This document shows, in pieces, positions 45,536 to 58,842 of a DNA stretch of 64,000 nt (positions within the stretch are counted from its first letter, which is position 1; each line of letters starts with the position of its first letter). The DNA comes from Tetrahymena thermophila SB210 (lineage: Eukaryota > Ciliophora > Oligohymenophorea > Hymenostomatida > Tetrahymenidae): the NCBI RefSeq assembly GCF_000189635.1, contig NW_002476484.1, positions 310,001 through 374,000 on the forward strand, in the 5' to 3' direction. The notes below the pieces were generated by a model. The model was not told where the DNA came from, made no database searches, and saw nothing but the letters and a program-made list of their open reading frames with translations. The translations under genes and the position numbers were made by a program.

Positions 45536-47667
45536 TTTCTTATTAATTTGTGATTTAAAAATATTATGTATGATAAGTAGATAGATACTTTTTTTATTAA
45601 TTATAAAATTTACTCATTAATACTTATGAAAAAAAGCAGATAATTTAAAATAATAAATTACTCATTCTAAATCTATGTAATTTTAATTATTTTAAAATTT
45701 TAGCTAAAAAAATAATTTTAATTTGAAGTCTTTTGATAATACTAGCTAAGTAGTGAATTCAAAAAATTAATTTCCATTTATGAAAGAAAGTCTATTCTTG
45801 CTTAAGTTTTAGATTAAAATAGTTCCTTTTCTAAAACAAATTATAAACAATTTATACTTTTTATATTTAAATTGACTTTTATTCGTAGTTTAAATCTAAA
45901 AGTATTGCAATCACTTATGTAAAACTTCAATAAAACAGTTATTAAAAAAATAATTAAAAATATATTTAATTGTTTTTGTTTTTTTCATAATTAAAAGTTA
46001 TTTTGATAAAAATATTGATTAATTGTTAATTTATTTGAAGACTAAAATTTTAATTAATACAAAATTATGTAAATATTTTTGTTAAATTATAAACTAAAAA
46101 AAATAATTTTTATTTTAATTAACATTTTAAGGCTTGATAAAACAAGTGAATTTGATAAAACTAGCTAGTGAATTCAAAAAATTAAAATATTGTTAATGAT
46201 TTGCATTTATGAAAGTTTATTCTTGCTTAAGTTTTAGATTAATATAGTTCATTTTCTAAAAATTAATAATATAAATTATAAACAACTAATACTTTTATAT
46301 TTAAATTGACTCTTATTCGTAGTTTAAATCTAAAATTATTGCAATTACTTATATAAAGCTTCAATTTAACAGTTTACAAAAAAATAATTAAAAATATATT
46401 TTGAAAATAAATTTAATTATTTTTGTATATTTCTTAATTAAAAGTTATTTTGATAAAAATATTGATTAATTCTTAATTTATTTGAAGACTAAAATTTTAA
46501 TTAATACAAAATTTTGTAAATATTTTTGTTAAAATATTAGCTAAAAAAAAATAATTTTTATTATAATTAAAATTTGAAGACTTGATAAAATGAGTGAATT
46601 GTAGAAATAATCAAATTAAAAAAGATTAATAGCTTGTATTTATGAAAGTTTATTCTTTCTTAATTTTTAGATTAAAATAGCTCCTTTTCTTATAATTAAA
46701 AATATAAATTGTTAACAAAGAATACTGTTTACATTTAAATTGATTAAATTCATGTTATCTATCTATCTAATAGTATTAAATACTTTTGTAAAACAAACTT
46801 CAATAAAACAGTTTTTTTTTAAATAATTTTAAAAATATCAGAGTAGTTTATTGTTTTTTCTAGAATATTTCATTATTAAAAGTTATTTTGATAAATAAAT
46901 TGATTAATTCTTAATATATTTGAGGACTTTTATTTTATTTAATACAAAATAATATAAATTTTATTAAAATTATAATTTTAAATTTGTTTTCAATATTTTA
47001 TTGAGTAAATTTTATTAAAAATATGTTGGTTGATATTTATAATTTTTAAAGTACTTCTTAGAAGAAATTATAGCTTTGAATCAAATAATTTTTTATTTTA
47101 ATTTTCAGATTGCATTTTATAAATAAAATAATTTTTTGGTTTTTTGTCAATTATTAATCTTTAAAAATATAATGAAATAAGAAGAAAATTAATTTTCTTT
47201 GATTTTTTAATTAGCAAATACCAAGCTTTGATTAAAATTTAATTTTTTATACAACAAAGAAGATTAAAAATATTTTTCAAACAATTATTGTTATAAGTAT
47301 TTAGATTTCAAGTGTTCTGATTTAAACCTTAAAATAATTTTTTTAATATTAATAAAATCTGTTTATATTTTTAAAAGTAGTATTTCTATTTAATGTTAAT
47401 AACAAGTTATTTAAGATGATGTAGAAACTCTGAATTTAGAAATTTTAAATTAATAAAAGTTGTTTCTTTGAAAGAGTTTGTTTGCTTATTAGTAGATTTT
47501 AAAAATAGAGATGCAAAGTTAATTTCTTTTTAAATCCATAATTTAAGCTTTGAAATTACTAATTTTTATTAATTTATGGTTATACATTCAATTATTTAAC
47601 AAAAAATATATTTATTCATTAATTAATTTATTAAGATTGTAGAACTATTTTTCTCATAAAACAGTAT
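45536..47667. other. divergent intergenic spacer, mostly a long degenerate tandem repeat
   Basis: This should contain promoters of the C3HC gene and the kinase. About 1.3 kb of it is the tandem array at 45700-46985. The remainder is AT-rich with no gene. Confidence 0.5.
45700..46985. repeat. degenerate tandem repeat, unit about 400-450 bp, three copies
   Basis: Three successive copies share, in order, GTGAATTCAAAAAATTAA or its derivative, TATGAAAGTTTATTCTTGC, TTAAGTTTTAGATTAA, TAAATTGACTTTTATTCGTA and ACTTCAATAAAACAG. They continue with AAAAGTTATTTTGATAAA, TATTGATTAATT and TTATTTGAAGACTAAAATTT. ATTGATTAATT occurs at about 46014, 46461 and 46899. The third copy is the most diverged and carries a CTAT microsatellite. 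There are no conserved frame, inverted ends or target duplications. Confidence 0.75.
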
Positions 47668-50600
47668 ATGACTGAAGAGAGCGAGATTATTTCATACTTA
47701 GAGAGTAAATACTAGTTTCAGCTCTCAGAAAAGCTTGGGCAAGGAGCTTTTGGAACTGTTTATAAAGCAATAGATAATACGGATGAATAAGAATGTGCAA
47801 TTAAAGTAAATGAATTCCATATTAGAAAATTTATTGAGTATATATGTAGAAATAAACCATTTCAACTCATATAAATAAATAAATAAAATTGATGTTTTTT
47901 TTACAACTTACCACCTTTAGATTAACATAAAAAATATTTAAAATTAAGATACTTTATAAATCCAACATGAGCTGTAGCTTGATAGAAGGAAGATTGCTTT
48001 AATAACTAGATCACCCTCATATTGTTAAATTCAAAAGAGTAATAAATAAACAAATATGTCTATAATATTATATTCAAAGATTAATTTGCATTTATATAAT
48101 GCTTATTTTATTTAAAACAATTTTATTGTATCTTAATCATAAAACGCATTCCTTTTCTAATAATTCATTTTATCAATGTCATACATATTATAACTAATGT
48201 CAAAAAGGTTGGAGAAACTAAGCATGCTTTTGTTATTATTATGGAGTTAATGAAAGGAGGAACTATAGCCCAATTGATAAAATAAAGAAAACAAAACGAA
48301 TAGCCCTTTACAGACGATGAAGCGTCAACAATTATGAAATGCATTCTCTCGGCTGTTGATTATATGCACTCTTAAAATATCCTACATCGAGATTTAAAAC
48401 CTGGTAATTATTCAATTATCTATTTCTACTTTACTTCTATATTTAATAACTTATAATTAATAAACATGTTTTTTCATTTATTAGAAAATATTTTACTGGC
48501 AGATCCAAATGATCTCACTTCTGTAAAAGTTGCTGACTTTGGACTAGGTATTTAGTACTCTACTGAGATGACATATAGAAGTTTTTTACAATAGTGTGGG
48601 ACAGTCTTATTTATGTCTCCAGAGTAATTAAAAAACTAACCGTACTCGAAGGTGATAAAAAATTATATTTTTAGTTAATTTATAAATTTTAGATTGCATA
48701 TTAATAAAAACTAGCCAGTTGATTTATGGAGTTGTGGTATAATTATGTATATGATATTATCTATGGGTAGACATCCATTTAACTATAACTATGAAATTGA
48801 AACAAAAGAGCAGTACATCAAAATCATTACTAGCTGTTCTCAGAAAATAGAAAATTGGCCTAATTGCTCAAAGTAATTTAAAATTTTATCAAATTATTTA
48901 TAAATAAATATTAATTTTAATTTAAATTCAGTCTAGCTATAGATCTCATTACAAGATTAACTAACTTTTCTCCTTCTAACAGATATAATGCAGGTATTTA
49001 ATTAAATATTAATTGAGTTTAAAAAAAAAATAAAAAGATTTTTTAAAATGTATTTTAGGATGATTTTGATAATTTTATCTATTTATTTTTCAATAAATTA
49101 GGAAAGTCTCTTAACCATCCATGGATTACTAGGAGATTAAATGATTAGATACCTTTATCTTTTGATGAAAATAGGCAAATATTTTAGTCTAAAAATACCT
49201 TTATGAATGTAAATGAAAATATTTCAAAAACAAAAGTAATTTGTTTTTTGTAAATCCAAAAAGGTTGTGCTCTCAATAATGATTGTGAAATTTTTAAAGC
49301 AAAGAGCAACAAAAAAATAACTTAAAAAAATTCACATTAGAAAAAATTACAGCACTTCCACCAGTGTAGTAAACAAGGAACCTGCTGAAGCACCCTCTCC
49401 TTTGATTTGTAAAAAATTAATGATTAAATGTTAAAATTGATTTTATTTATTTATTTATTTATTTTTCTTCTTACGAAGACTCTGGGAACAGATCAAGACT
49501 CCTTAAAACTAACGGAATCATAGCTCTTTACTAGAATACATATCATGATTAAGAAGAAGAAATGAGCAATTCACCTCAGCAAAGTGTGGTGAGCTAACAA
49601 TTCTAACAAATATTAAATTCCCCAAACACTAACAAAAGAGAATTTATGATAAAAAAATTAGACAATTGTTATCATTCTTAGTCTCCTTAGCCAAGCAACT
49701 AAAAAGGCACAACAAAATAAGTAACAAAAGTTTCTATTTTAAATTAGTTAAATTGATTTATTTATAAATAATCTAGCTTCTTGCTCCTAGCTATTTCAAA
49801 GTAAATAATTCACTGCCTACAAATTAATAAAAAACGAATACAAATACTTAAATATTGAATCAATCTAAGTAGACAGCTCTTTCAGGGTAACTGCTAAATA
49901 ATAGCAATAACGATATTTCAAAGAAAAACTAAGTTGTTGAATTTAGGCAAAATAATTAAAATCAGAATGGAGACTTTTAAAAACAAAATTATGTAAAAAA
50001 AGAATAAACCTAAATAAGAATAGTTCCAAGTACTTCTCAAAACTAAAATAGAGCAAAATAAGATAATTTTTTGCCTTTGTGCTTTAAATTACCATTAGAT
50101 AATAATCACCACATAAATTTTGACACTTTAAATAACTCTACATAATCAACATCTAAACCTCAAAGCTAAGTAAATACTCCAAACAGTCAAAGTAACCATA
50201 GCAACTCTAATCAGTTAAACTAAGGTACTTTTACATTTTAATCATATTTGGGGCAGTCAAATACAAATACAAATAGAAACTAGAATAGAACCCTTCAAAC
50301 GTAGAACACGTCATCTACATTTTAAAATAAATAAAGATAACTTAGAGTTAAATAAAGTGATAGTCTTAGCTACCAAAAAGAATAGAATGATTCTAATGAA
50401 TTAAATAAAAGAAATAATACAGCAAAAACTAAATTTTCATAAAAAAGGTTGTCAGAAATGCAGGCTTAGTATAGAACTTAGTATAATAGCAGTAACAATT
50501 CTTTTAATCCAGTTAATATATCAATAAATAAGAACACTCATTTTGATTAAACAAAAATTCCAAATTAATCAAACAACTCAAAATAATCTAGGAAGTATTC

Positions 50601-50751
50601 TTTTTAGGTCCCTAAAACAACAACCTAAAAACCTCCCTACAAGAATGATTTTAATTTATTAAATTTAGAAGAAATATTTCAAATAAAGAAATAACCAAAA
50701 TCATTAAGAATATTAAATACTCAACATGACACTAAATCTAATAACGAATGA
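47668..50751 (+). CDS. CaMK-like serine/threonine kinase with long Gln/Asn-rich tail
   Basis: Start ATG 47668 (MTEESEIISYLESKYQFQLS), stop TGA 50749; about ten exons. Kinase motifs: KLGQGAFGTVYKAID (glycine loop), ECAIK (motif II lysine, at the exon end), LQQLDHPHIVKF, FVIIMELMKGGT (hinge), MHSQNILHRDLKP, KVADFGLG, CGTVLFMSPEQ, VDLWSCGIIMYMILSMGRHP and a subdomain-XI-like LTNFSPSNRYNA...LNHPWIT. All catalytic residues are present, so it should be active. The order, HPWI ending and lack of an AGC tail place it in the CaMK-like group, without calmodulin-binding evidence. The C-terminal half (about 49.2-50.75 kb) is disordered, Asn/Gln/Ser/Lys-rich and highly dependent on TAA/TAG Gln codons. Such tails commonly mediate localisation or assembly. 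The donor GTGATA at about 48652 is unusual. Confidence 0.82.
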
Positions 50752-51430
50752 TTGATTGATTGATTAATTATTTTTAAAATATTTAGTATCTATAATTTAT
50801 TTATTTATTTTTCAAATATTGCTAATCTTTAATTTAAAATATTCCCAAATAAATATATTTGTATAGATAGATGGAGATTTTTCATATTATTTTATGCTTT
50901 TAAATTAATTTAATTTATAATATAGTTTAATTATTTTTATCATACTGTTTTATTGGACTTTAACAAGTTTTTAATAATATTTAATACATACCCTCGAAAT
51001 TTTAAACTAAAAAAAATTTTTTTTTTTGCTCATATTCGAAAAAATCCTAGGCTGAATTAAAAAGTTGTAAAATGTATATTTTTTTAGTTAACTAGGTTAA
51101 CGTAATAAATATCTATTATATATTAAAAGAATTTAAATATTTAAATTGTATAACTATTAAATTACAATAAACATATTTTTATTCGTAGTATTACTAATAA
51201 GTAATATCTAGCTATTTATTTTAAAAGCTTTTTACATAATAATATTTAATAATCACATTTTTCATATATTAACATAGTTTCATTTAAAGCAAATTAAGTA
51301 AATTAATCAGGTTTTCAATATTAACTGGACATATCATTAAGTCAAGATTATTTCAAAATCTGATATCCATTACAATTCAAATACTTGCTTGCAAACCATA
51401 TATAAATAATTTAATAAAGATACTGAGTCA
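50752..51430. other. intergenic spacer
   Basis: Short AT-rich spacer between two co-directional genes. A GATT run sits just after the kinase stop. Nothing else was seen. Confidence 0.5.
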
Positions 51431-54400
51431 ATGCATAAAATAGGCTTGGTGCCAAGAAATCAAAATTCATATAATTTAGAGAATGTTAATAATGAAAATC
51501 ATTAGAAAAACATTCAAATAAATAGCAATAGCGCAGAGTCATAGTAGCAATAAATGGGATATATTGTTTATTCTTAGCCAAATACAGCTAGAAAAAATAG
51601 CTTTGGGAACTTAAAATCTCATAATGCGAATACCTCGATGAATTAATAGCAACTTGGTGCAAGTTATGTAGGATTAAATAATTAAAACTAGCAAACAATA
51701 ATAAATAATAGCTTGAACATGAGCAGTATGATTAGAAACGGAAATATAAATTAAACAAGATAGGCTGTAAATTAATTTATTTTGCCTGTTCCTTTAAAAA
51801 ATGAAACTCTCAAGGCTCAAAGCTCTTTGCCTTAGCTTCATAATAATATGAATATCTCTAATTCATTAAATAATCCACTAAATCTAAATTAGTCTTCAAT
51901 CAATTATGCTTAAAATAATAAATTGTAAAACTCAGAAGTTATAAACAGGTCTTATTAATAATAAGGCAGAATTAGAGGTAGCAAATTGAATTAGTCTGTT
52001 TCGCTTGCTTCGTTAGGTGTTGGATCAACTAAAAATTTAGGAAAAAGATCATTTTATCATCATTCAAATATATTCAATTTAAAGCATTATAAAAATTTAA
52101 CAAGTCATATCATAGACGGAACTGATATAGATGAAATTAAGAATAACTAAAAGAGTATTTTGATTAGAGAATTCCGTTATAAGGTAGATTAATACCTTTT
52201 ATTCTCTAAATACCGTTAGGAATAGGCAGCCAAAGAATTTAATTCATATTATGCTAAGGTTTAGGATTAGTTATTTAGCTCAGATGGATAATAATCTCAC
52301 AGATTATTTTAAAATGGGGTTGGTTCAAATGGAAATAATGGAGGGATATCTTTTTTTACTATGAATTATGACGATTAAAATTAATCTCTAAGTATTATTT
52401 AACCTGAGTTGAATAAGAGCTTGCTTAATATTGACGCCAACAGATTTAATTACTCTAAGCTCTCAAAAGAAGAAGCATCACTTATACATAACATAAATGT
52501 TGATATATACTTAGAGGATTAGCTTGGCAAACAAAAGCATGCACCTCACAAAATAAACCATGTTAAACTTTAGGATTATATTCTCTAAAAAATGAAATCT
52601 TATTTATCTAATGATACTGAATATGACAAAAAAATAGAGTTTGTAACAAAGGAATACGAAAGGATTCTTGAAAAAATATAAACAAGGTAAGTATTTATAG
52701 ATTTTTGTTTTTAATAATTATATGTTTTTTATGTAGATCTTTCAAAGTGAAGATTCCTTTTAATTATGAACCTCAGATGCAATCATTTAACGAATATTAC
52801 AAGGTTGATCCTTCTAAGCTTAAATAGTCTTAAATTTAACTGACTTGGTAAGATATAGAGGCAAATGTAATGAATCAAGTTTTAGAAGAGTCTAAATTGA
52901 CAGATCAAATCGAAGTAGATAATTAAGATGATAATGAATAGATAGAAGAAAGTTATGAAGAAATAGAAATAGAGGAATAAAAAATTGATGATGAAGATGG
53001 AAGTTATTAAGACTAAGATAATATCAATAACCTAAAAAACAGAGATATAGGAAGTGCCATGAGAACTAAAAGGCAATAATCATAAAGCAAACAGTAGTAG
53101 AAATAAATTTAATAGTCAGTTAGTGCATTTCAAGAGAGACCTCAAGTTACTTAAGTAAAGGTAGTTAAGAAGAAAAAGAAAAAAACTGATAAGTAAGACA
53201 CAAATCCTGATGAGAATTAAGATGAGAAATAAAATTCTTAGTCTTCGAGATCGTATTTTTAAAAATTTGTTAAAATGATTTTTTTAATTTAAAATGAATT
53301 AATTATTAGACCTCAAAATAGAAAAAAGAAGAAAAATGACCAAGATAAAGAAAAGAGTGCTATTGAAGAATATATAGTTTATAGGGTAATAAACAAATAA
53401 ATAAATTGTTAAATTTTATGAAGCTAAATATTTGTTTAAATATAAGGAACTTGTGCCATAGCAGAGACCACCAAAATAAAACAAACCGTAAACTACATAG
53501 CAGTAGGTATAGCCAGTTAAAAAGTAACCACCAGTTAAAAAGGTAGTTTAGCCTATGGTTGGAACTCCTAAGCCTAAAGTGTAATAAATAATTCCTCCTC
53601 CACCTACTATCTAGAATTAAAGTCCTTCTTCAAGATAGCAGTAATCTACTGAATCTCCAAGATAGGTAAACTAAACTGTCAAATCATCTTAAAACTCAGA
53701 TAGCGAAGAAGATGTTTTGATTTTTGAAGAAGAAGAAGTTCCTCCTCAATAAGCTAATTAGCAAGAAATTTAGAAATAGTAAACTGTAGATATAGATTAA
53801 AATGAATATGAAGAATAAAAAGATGATGAAGAAGAAGAAGAATTTGTAGAAGAGGAAGAGGAAGAAGATTAATAAATTGACTAAAATTTAGAGGATAATA
53901 ATAAATAAAATGATGTTGAAGCACTTGATATGACAAATTCTCCTAAGCCAGCTAGGAGCAAGCAAGTTACATAACAACAACAATTAAAAAAATAGTTATC
54001 AAAAAAACCGTCATCATAATCTCCAAGAGCATTCAATCAGCCTTCTCCTAAAGAGAAAACTCCTAGTTATTCAAATAAAGCTTTAAGATAATAAGCTTCC
54101 AAATAAGTTGAATAAGTTGATTAGGTGGACAGTTAAAGTGAAAACAATGATGAAAATGATATTTTAGAAGATGAGGAATATGAAAAAAAGCTTATTCAGT
54201 AGTAGTAAATTCCAATAAATATTCAAGAACCTAAGAGTGAAACTCCAAGAAAAAAAATTACTAAGCCTTCAAAATAAAAGCCTTAATAATAGGACTAAAC
54301 ACCTAGATCTGTCAATGTAAATGAATCTCCAGCACAAACTCCATAAAATTAAACTAACATACAAGAAACAGAATTCTCTTACTTTAACGATTTAAGAATT

Positions 54401-54858
54401 AAAAAAAAGGTAGGCACAGGTTTAATTGATGAACTTGTAAAAACAAATTATTTGCTTGGTAAAATACTCATTCATTAGTTCAATTCAAAATATTTTTATT
54501 GACATAATTATTTGAAAAAAAAATAGATTTTAATCCTTTAAGCTTCAAAAAATCAAGAAGACTGCCAGACCTTCCCCTTGACTTAGAATTTAAGAACGAA
54601 GAAGACAAATAGCTGTTTGATGCAATATTTAAGTGGTAATATGAAGTAGATTTGGAAATAAATGAATTAGAAGAGACATTACAAAAGACTCAGAAAAAAC
54701 GCGGAGATGATGAAAGTGAAGATGATGAAGATGACGAAGATGGTCCCCATGAAAAAAGCAGTGTTCATTCAAGTGATATTACAGATTTTGGTTAACCAGA
54801 TCAAGATAAAAACTCTTTATAAAATATATCATCTGGAGGAATTAGCGATATAGACTGA
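51431..54858 (+). CDS. acidic Gln/Asn-rich, mostly disordered hypothetical protein
   Basis: Start ATG 51431 (MHKIGLVPRNQNSYNLENVN), stop TGA 54856 after SSGGISDID; a first exon of about 1.25 kb, then four or so short introns (for example donor GTAAGTATT near 52687). I recognise no domain. The N-terminal third is Asn/Gln/Ser-rich. A more ordered central part (TDIDEIKNNQKSILIREFRY, KVDQYLLFSKYRQEQAAKEF and RSFKVKIPFNYEPQMQSFNE) looks helical and conserved in style. The second half alternates basic blocks (VVKKKKKKTDK), Pro/Gln blocks and long acidic runs of Glu/Asp, and ends in ITDFGQPDQDKNS. The charge pattern suggests a nuclear, chromatin or scaffold protein, but that is composition-based inference. 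Heavy TAA/TAG usage hides the gene under the standard code. Confidence 0.72.
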
Positions 54859-56901
54859 TCAAAAATTTCAAAATATATTTTTGTTAATAAAATAAAATAT
54901 TTTATCAAATGCTAATTTATAACATTTAAGATAAAATTATAAATAAATAAATCATTAAACTTCTTCAAATTATCAAAAAATATTTATGAATAAAGTTTAA
55001 TTATGAAACAAATATTTTATATTTGTAAAAATACTTTTTATTTACCTTAATGTATCAGAAAAATAAAATTTAAATTATATCTAAATTCTAATAAAATAAT
55101 GATTTTTCATTATATCAATAATAAATACTATTCATTAATTTATTAAACCATTTTAAAAAAATTTCAATTACCTTAATAAAATACTATAAATAGTCAATAT
55201 TTATTTTATAAACAAAATCTATTAATTATTATATATTAAATTAAAATTATTTGAATGAAATAACATAATTTTCATGATAAAGATAAACTTGTAACAAACA
55301 AATCAATCAGATTAAAATAATGCTAAATTTAAATTAAGATTCAAAAACGAAATAAATCATCTTTTAAATTTCAATTTATTTTTTATGGTAAAATTAACTA
55401 TTAACTTTCAGTTAACTAAAATAATTATTGAATATTAGAAAACAAAAGATTTAATTTGAAAATTTCTGAAATTATTTTTATTAATTCTAAACCTATATAT
55501 CATAAATAAATAAACAAAGTTTTATTAAATTTAATATTTAAAAATGTAATTAATTTTAATGGTAAAATAAACTTATTATTAAATAAAAAAATTAAAATAA
55601 TTGTTAAATATTAAATAGAAAACAAAAATTTAATAAAATAAAATATAAAAATTTATTTAGTTTATCAAAAAGTAAAATTATTAATAGTCTGATAAAATTA
55701 ATTGTATTCATTCTTTAATACTTATCTTAACATTTTTTTTAATTTAAAGAATAGAATTTATTAAAAAACTTAAATTAATTGTAAATTCAAAGAAAAAATA
55801 TTAAAGGTTAGAATTTATTTTCTCATATAGCTATTTTAAAAACTAAACTTTGAGACTTTTGTAGAATTTCTTCTCACAAATTCTTATAATTTTTATATAA
55901 AAAGGGTTAATTTTAAGGAAATAATTTTATATTTGATTGTTTTAAATAAAAAAAAAATAAATTACAAAGTTCTATGAATTTTAGAAATTCAAACATTTAA
56001 TTGAAAAAATTGTTTGTGAATGAAATTAATTAAAGACACACATTATTTATGAAAGAGAGAGAATGAATATTAAGTAGATCTAATGATTCTACTATTAAGT
56101 CAGTAAACCCTTTAATCATTTATTTTTTTGAAAAATTATTTAAAGAAAGCCACTAAATTGGCAGAGTTTATTTATAATAAGAAATAAAAAATAAAAAACA
56201 GAGATGAATGACTGTTTTTAATTTATAAGCTCAATCAATCAATCATTTATTCGATAAAAATAAAATTTAAGAGAAGAAATTGAATGATGATTTACTAATT
56301 TTATAAAAACCTAAAAGACATAAAATTTTGATCATACAAATACATACATTCATTCATTGATTGATAAATTAACAAATATATATATAAATAATACCATTCT
56401 TAATAGTCTTTGTGTTATATTCTCTCTTTTTAATAATTAAAAACTAATTTTTTGATATAAATAATTAAATATAAAAATTATTACAAATTTTTAATTGTTT
56501 ATAGGAAATTTAAAAAAGAAAGAAAGAAAGAAGCTACGCCTTAAGAGAGCCTCAAATATTTTTACCAAATTTGTACGCATTTATTTTAAATTACAAAGCA
56601 GACCACTCAATCCATTTTTTATCAAAACAGATTTATTCGTCAAAAAGAAGTTTTATTAATATATATTTATGGGTTCGTGTCTTTCGAACGATAAGAAACC
56701 TGATGACAAAGAGGAGTTATCATACTAAGAAAATAAATGTAAAATTATTTTTTCTAAAATAAGGCAAAAAATAAAAATAAAAAATACTTCATCAAACAAA
56801 ATTATTACTTTCCTCACTAAATCGATGGAGATAATGTTTGGTGAAAAATCTTTTAATACTATGAATATTTATAAAAAAAATTAATCATTTTTATTATCAA
56901 A
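54859..56901. other. intergenic spacer with a less AT-rich patch before the next gene
   Basis: Very AT-rich to about 56510. From 56515 to 56765 the sequence is less biased. It includes a GAAA run (about 56518-56529), GCTACGCCTTAAGAGAGCC and a potential hairpin with GTTCG and CGAAC arms near 56673-56691. A 63-codon plus-strand frame there (56571-56762) lacks any recognisable feature. It could be the 5' leader of the following gene or an RNA gene. Confidence 0.4.
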
Positions 56902-57567
56902 ATGTTCATAGAGACGAAAACAGGAACCGCATTTCAAAGGAGCATTGAACAGAAGAGTGTTGAAGAAAAAGTAGAACTTGTTTAATCATCTGAGTTGACA
57001 GAGTTCCTAAAATTATAGGGTACCGAATAGAAGGATTAAATTTAGTAGACAATAGAATAAATAGCATCTTCTGATAATGACTAGCTTTTAAAATACATCA
57101 GATCAGTAATGGCTAAACTAACTACTTTAAAAGAGAAAAGTCTTCCTGTTTCAAATCCAAATCACTCACAATTTGCCTCAATCATTCATGAATACTCTCT
57201 TGTTTTAGAAAACCCTTTATTAAATTATTAGAAAGGCAAAAATCAACAAACTTCAGTCCTGAAGTAGAGCTTTATCGTTTCCCTAAAAACCCTCCACATA
57301 CTTCTTTCCCTTCAAGATGGTGATTTGAATGATAAAGAGAAATGGTGGGGTACAGGAGCAGATTATAGTCAGCTTTTCTAAGAAATGAAGCAATGTGTTA
57401 GCAGTTATGATGCTAATGTTAAAAAAATAGCAAATGACTATCTTTCAGAGCTATATGGTAACTTAAATATAGGTTCTGAAAAGGGAGATTTGCCTTCTTA
57501 AGTATTGAGAGAGTATTTCCCTAAACTATATAAGTAAACAATTGACTCTGTGGTATCTAGACATTGA
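56902..57567 (+). CDS. helical hypothetical protein, 221 residues
   Basis: Single exon from ATG 56902 to TGA 57565. I do not recognise the family. The sequence is soluble-looking and mostly alpha-helical: IEQKSVEEKVELVQSSELTE, LLKYIRSVMAKLTTLKEKSL, QSFIVSLKTLHILLSLQDGD, then WWGTGADYSQLFQEMKQCVS and LREYFPKLYKQTIDSVVSRH. It has no signal peptide, membrane segment, low-complexity run or cysteine motif. Codon use, G+C content above the flanks and the moderate number of TAA/TAG Gln codons make it a real gene. The absence of introns and compact length suggest a small adaptor or complex subunit, but no function is claimed. Confidence 0.75.
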
Positions 57568-58842
57568 TCATGTAAAACAAACTAACTTACTTACTTAATT
57601 ACTTACTCATTTTTCTTAATTTAATTCTTAAATAAGTTACAAAAATTATAATTAATTCATTTTTATGTTAAAAATAAATAGCTTTTAAAGAACTCCAATT
57701 TTTCTTTTATTTATTTATGAATCCTTTGCCAATATTTTGCAATAAAAGTGTATCCCATATAAGAAAATTTTGCTTTTATGCTAATAAATAATTAAATCAA
57801 TCAAGCAAGCAAGCAAGTAAGCAATAAATAAATAAATCAATCAATCGTGAAGCAGTTGTTTTAATAATTAATTAGCAAAATATTATTCGTTTTAAAGGGA
57901 ATCTAACTAATAATTAGGCACAATCTTGTTTGTGCTTGTTTGGCTATAAAAAAATAAAATTTAAGAAGGTCTATAAATTATAAATTTGTTATTAAATCAT
58001 ATTTTTTTAATAAAATAAAATAAATACTATATTAAATGATGGTACATGTCTATTTCCCACAAAATCTCTTGTTTATCTTAATTCTCTATAAAATATTAAA
58101 ATTATTGATTTACTCTTAACTTTACTACAGTTATTTAATTTCATTTTTATAAAAATATATCTTTGTTCAACCTAAAAAAAATACTTTTGTATTATTTTTT
58201 ATAAAAAATTATAACAAAACTTACTTCATAAAATTATAAATTTTATCATAATTTATTTAAATATAAAAATTGCTTTTTATCAAAATGACAATATAAGTTA
58301 TTTTAATAAATAAAAATTGATTTTGTTGATTAAATTTGTATTTGATTTAGAAGAAAAAAAAGTGTATTCGACTATTAAATTAAGTTAACTTAATTTCTTA
58401 ACACATTTTTAAAAAATAATATTATTTTAATAAATTTTTATTTGGGATTGTTAAAAATAAAAATATTTAGAAAACATTTGATTTGCTGATATTTTTAAAA
58501 TCATGAAATAAATTACTTACTTATTTTGAATTTAATTTGTTACATTAATAATAAAAAATAAAATATGGCAGTATAAAATAATAAATAAACTTTTCTTTTA
58601 TTAAAAATTACTAAATTTATTTTTATTTCAAAAAATATTTTTAAGAATATTTATTTGTAGAATATAAAAATGACAATTTATTTTTACTTTTTTAAAAGTT
58701 AGATTTAGTGCAAATTTTATAGATTAAATTGACTAATATTCGTGTTAACGAATATAATTTAGATACTAAATTAAGCATATCTTGAAATAATGCAATTTTT
58801 ATTTTTAATATTCACAAAATTTAATCAAAATTGATAATTTAA
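57568..58842. other. intergenic spacer
   Basis: AT-rich. TTAC repeats occur at about 57587-57605, and CAAG/AAAT/AATC repeats at about 57799-57845. It contains the promoter of the WD-repeat gene; no other gene was seen. Confidence 0.45.

Noticed and set aside
53754-53936. Minus-strand frame rich in Leu, His and Phe
   Set aside because: It is antisense of Glu/Asp/Gln codons in the acidic Gln-rich gene.
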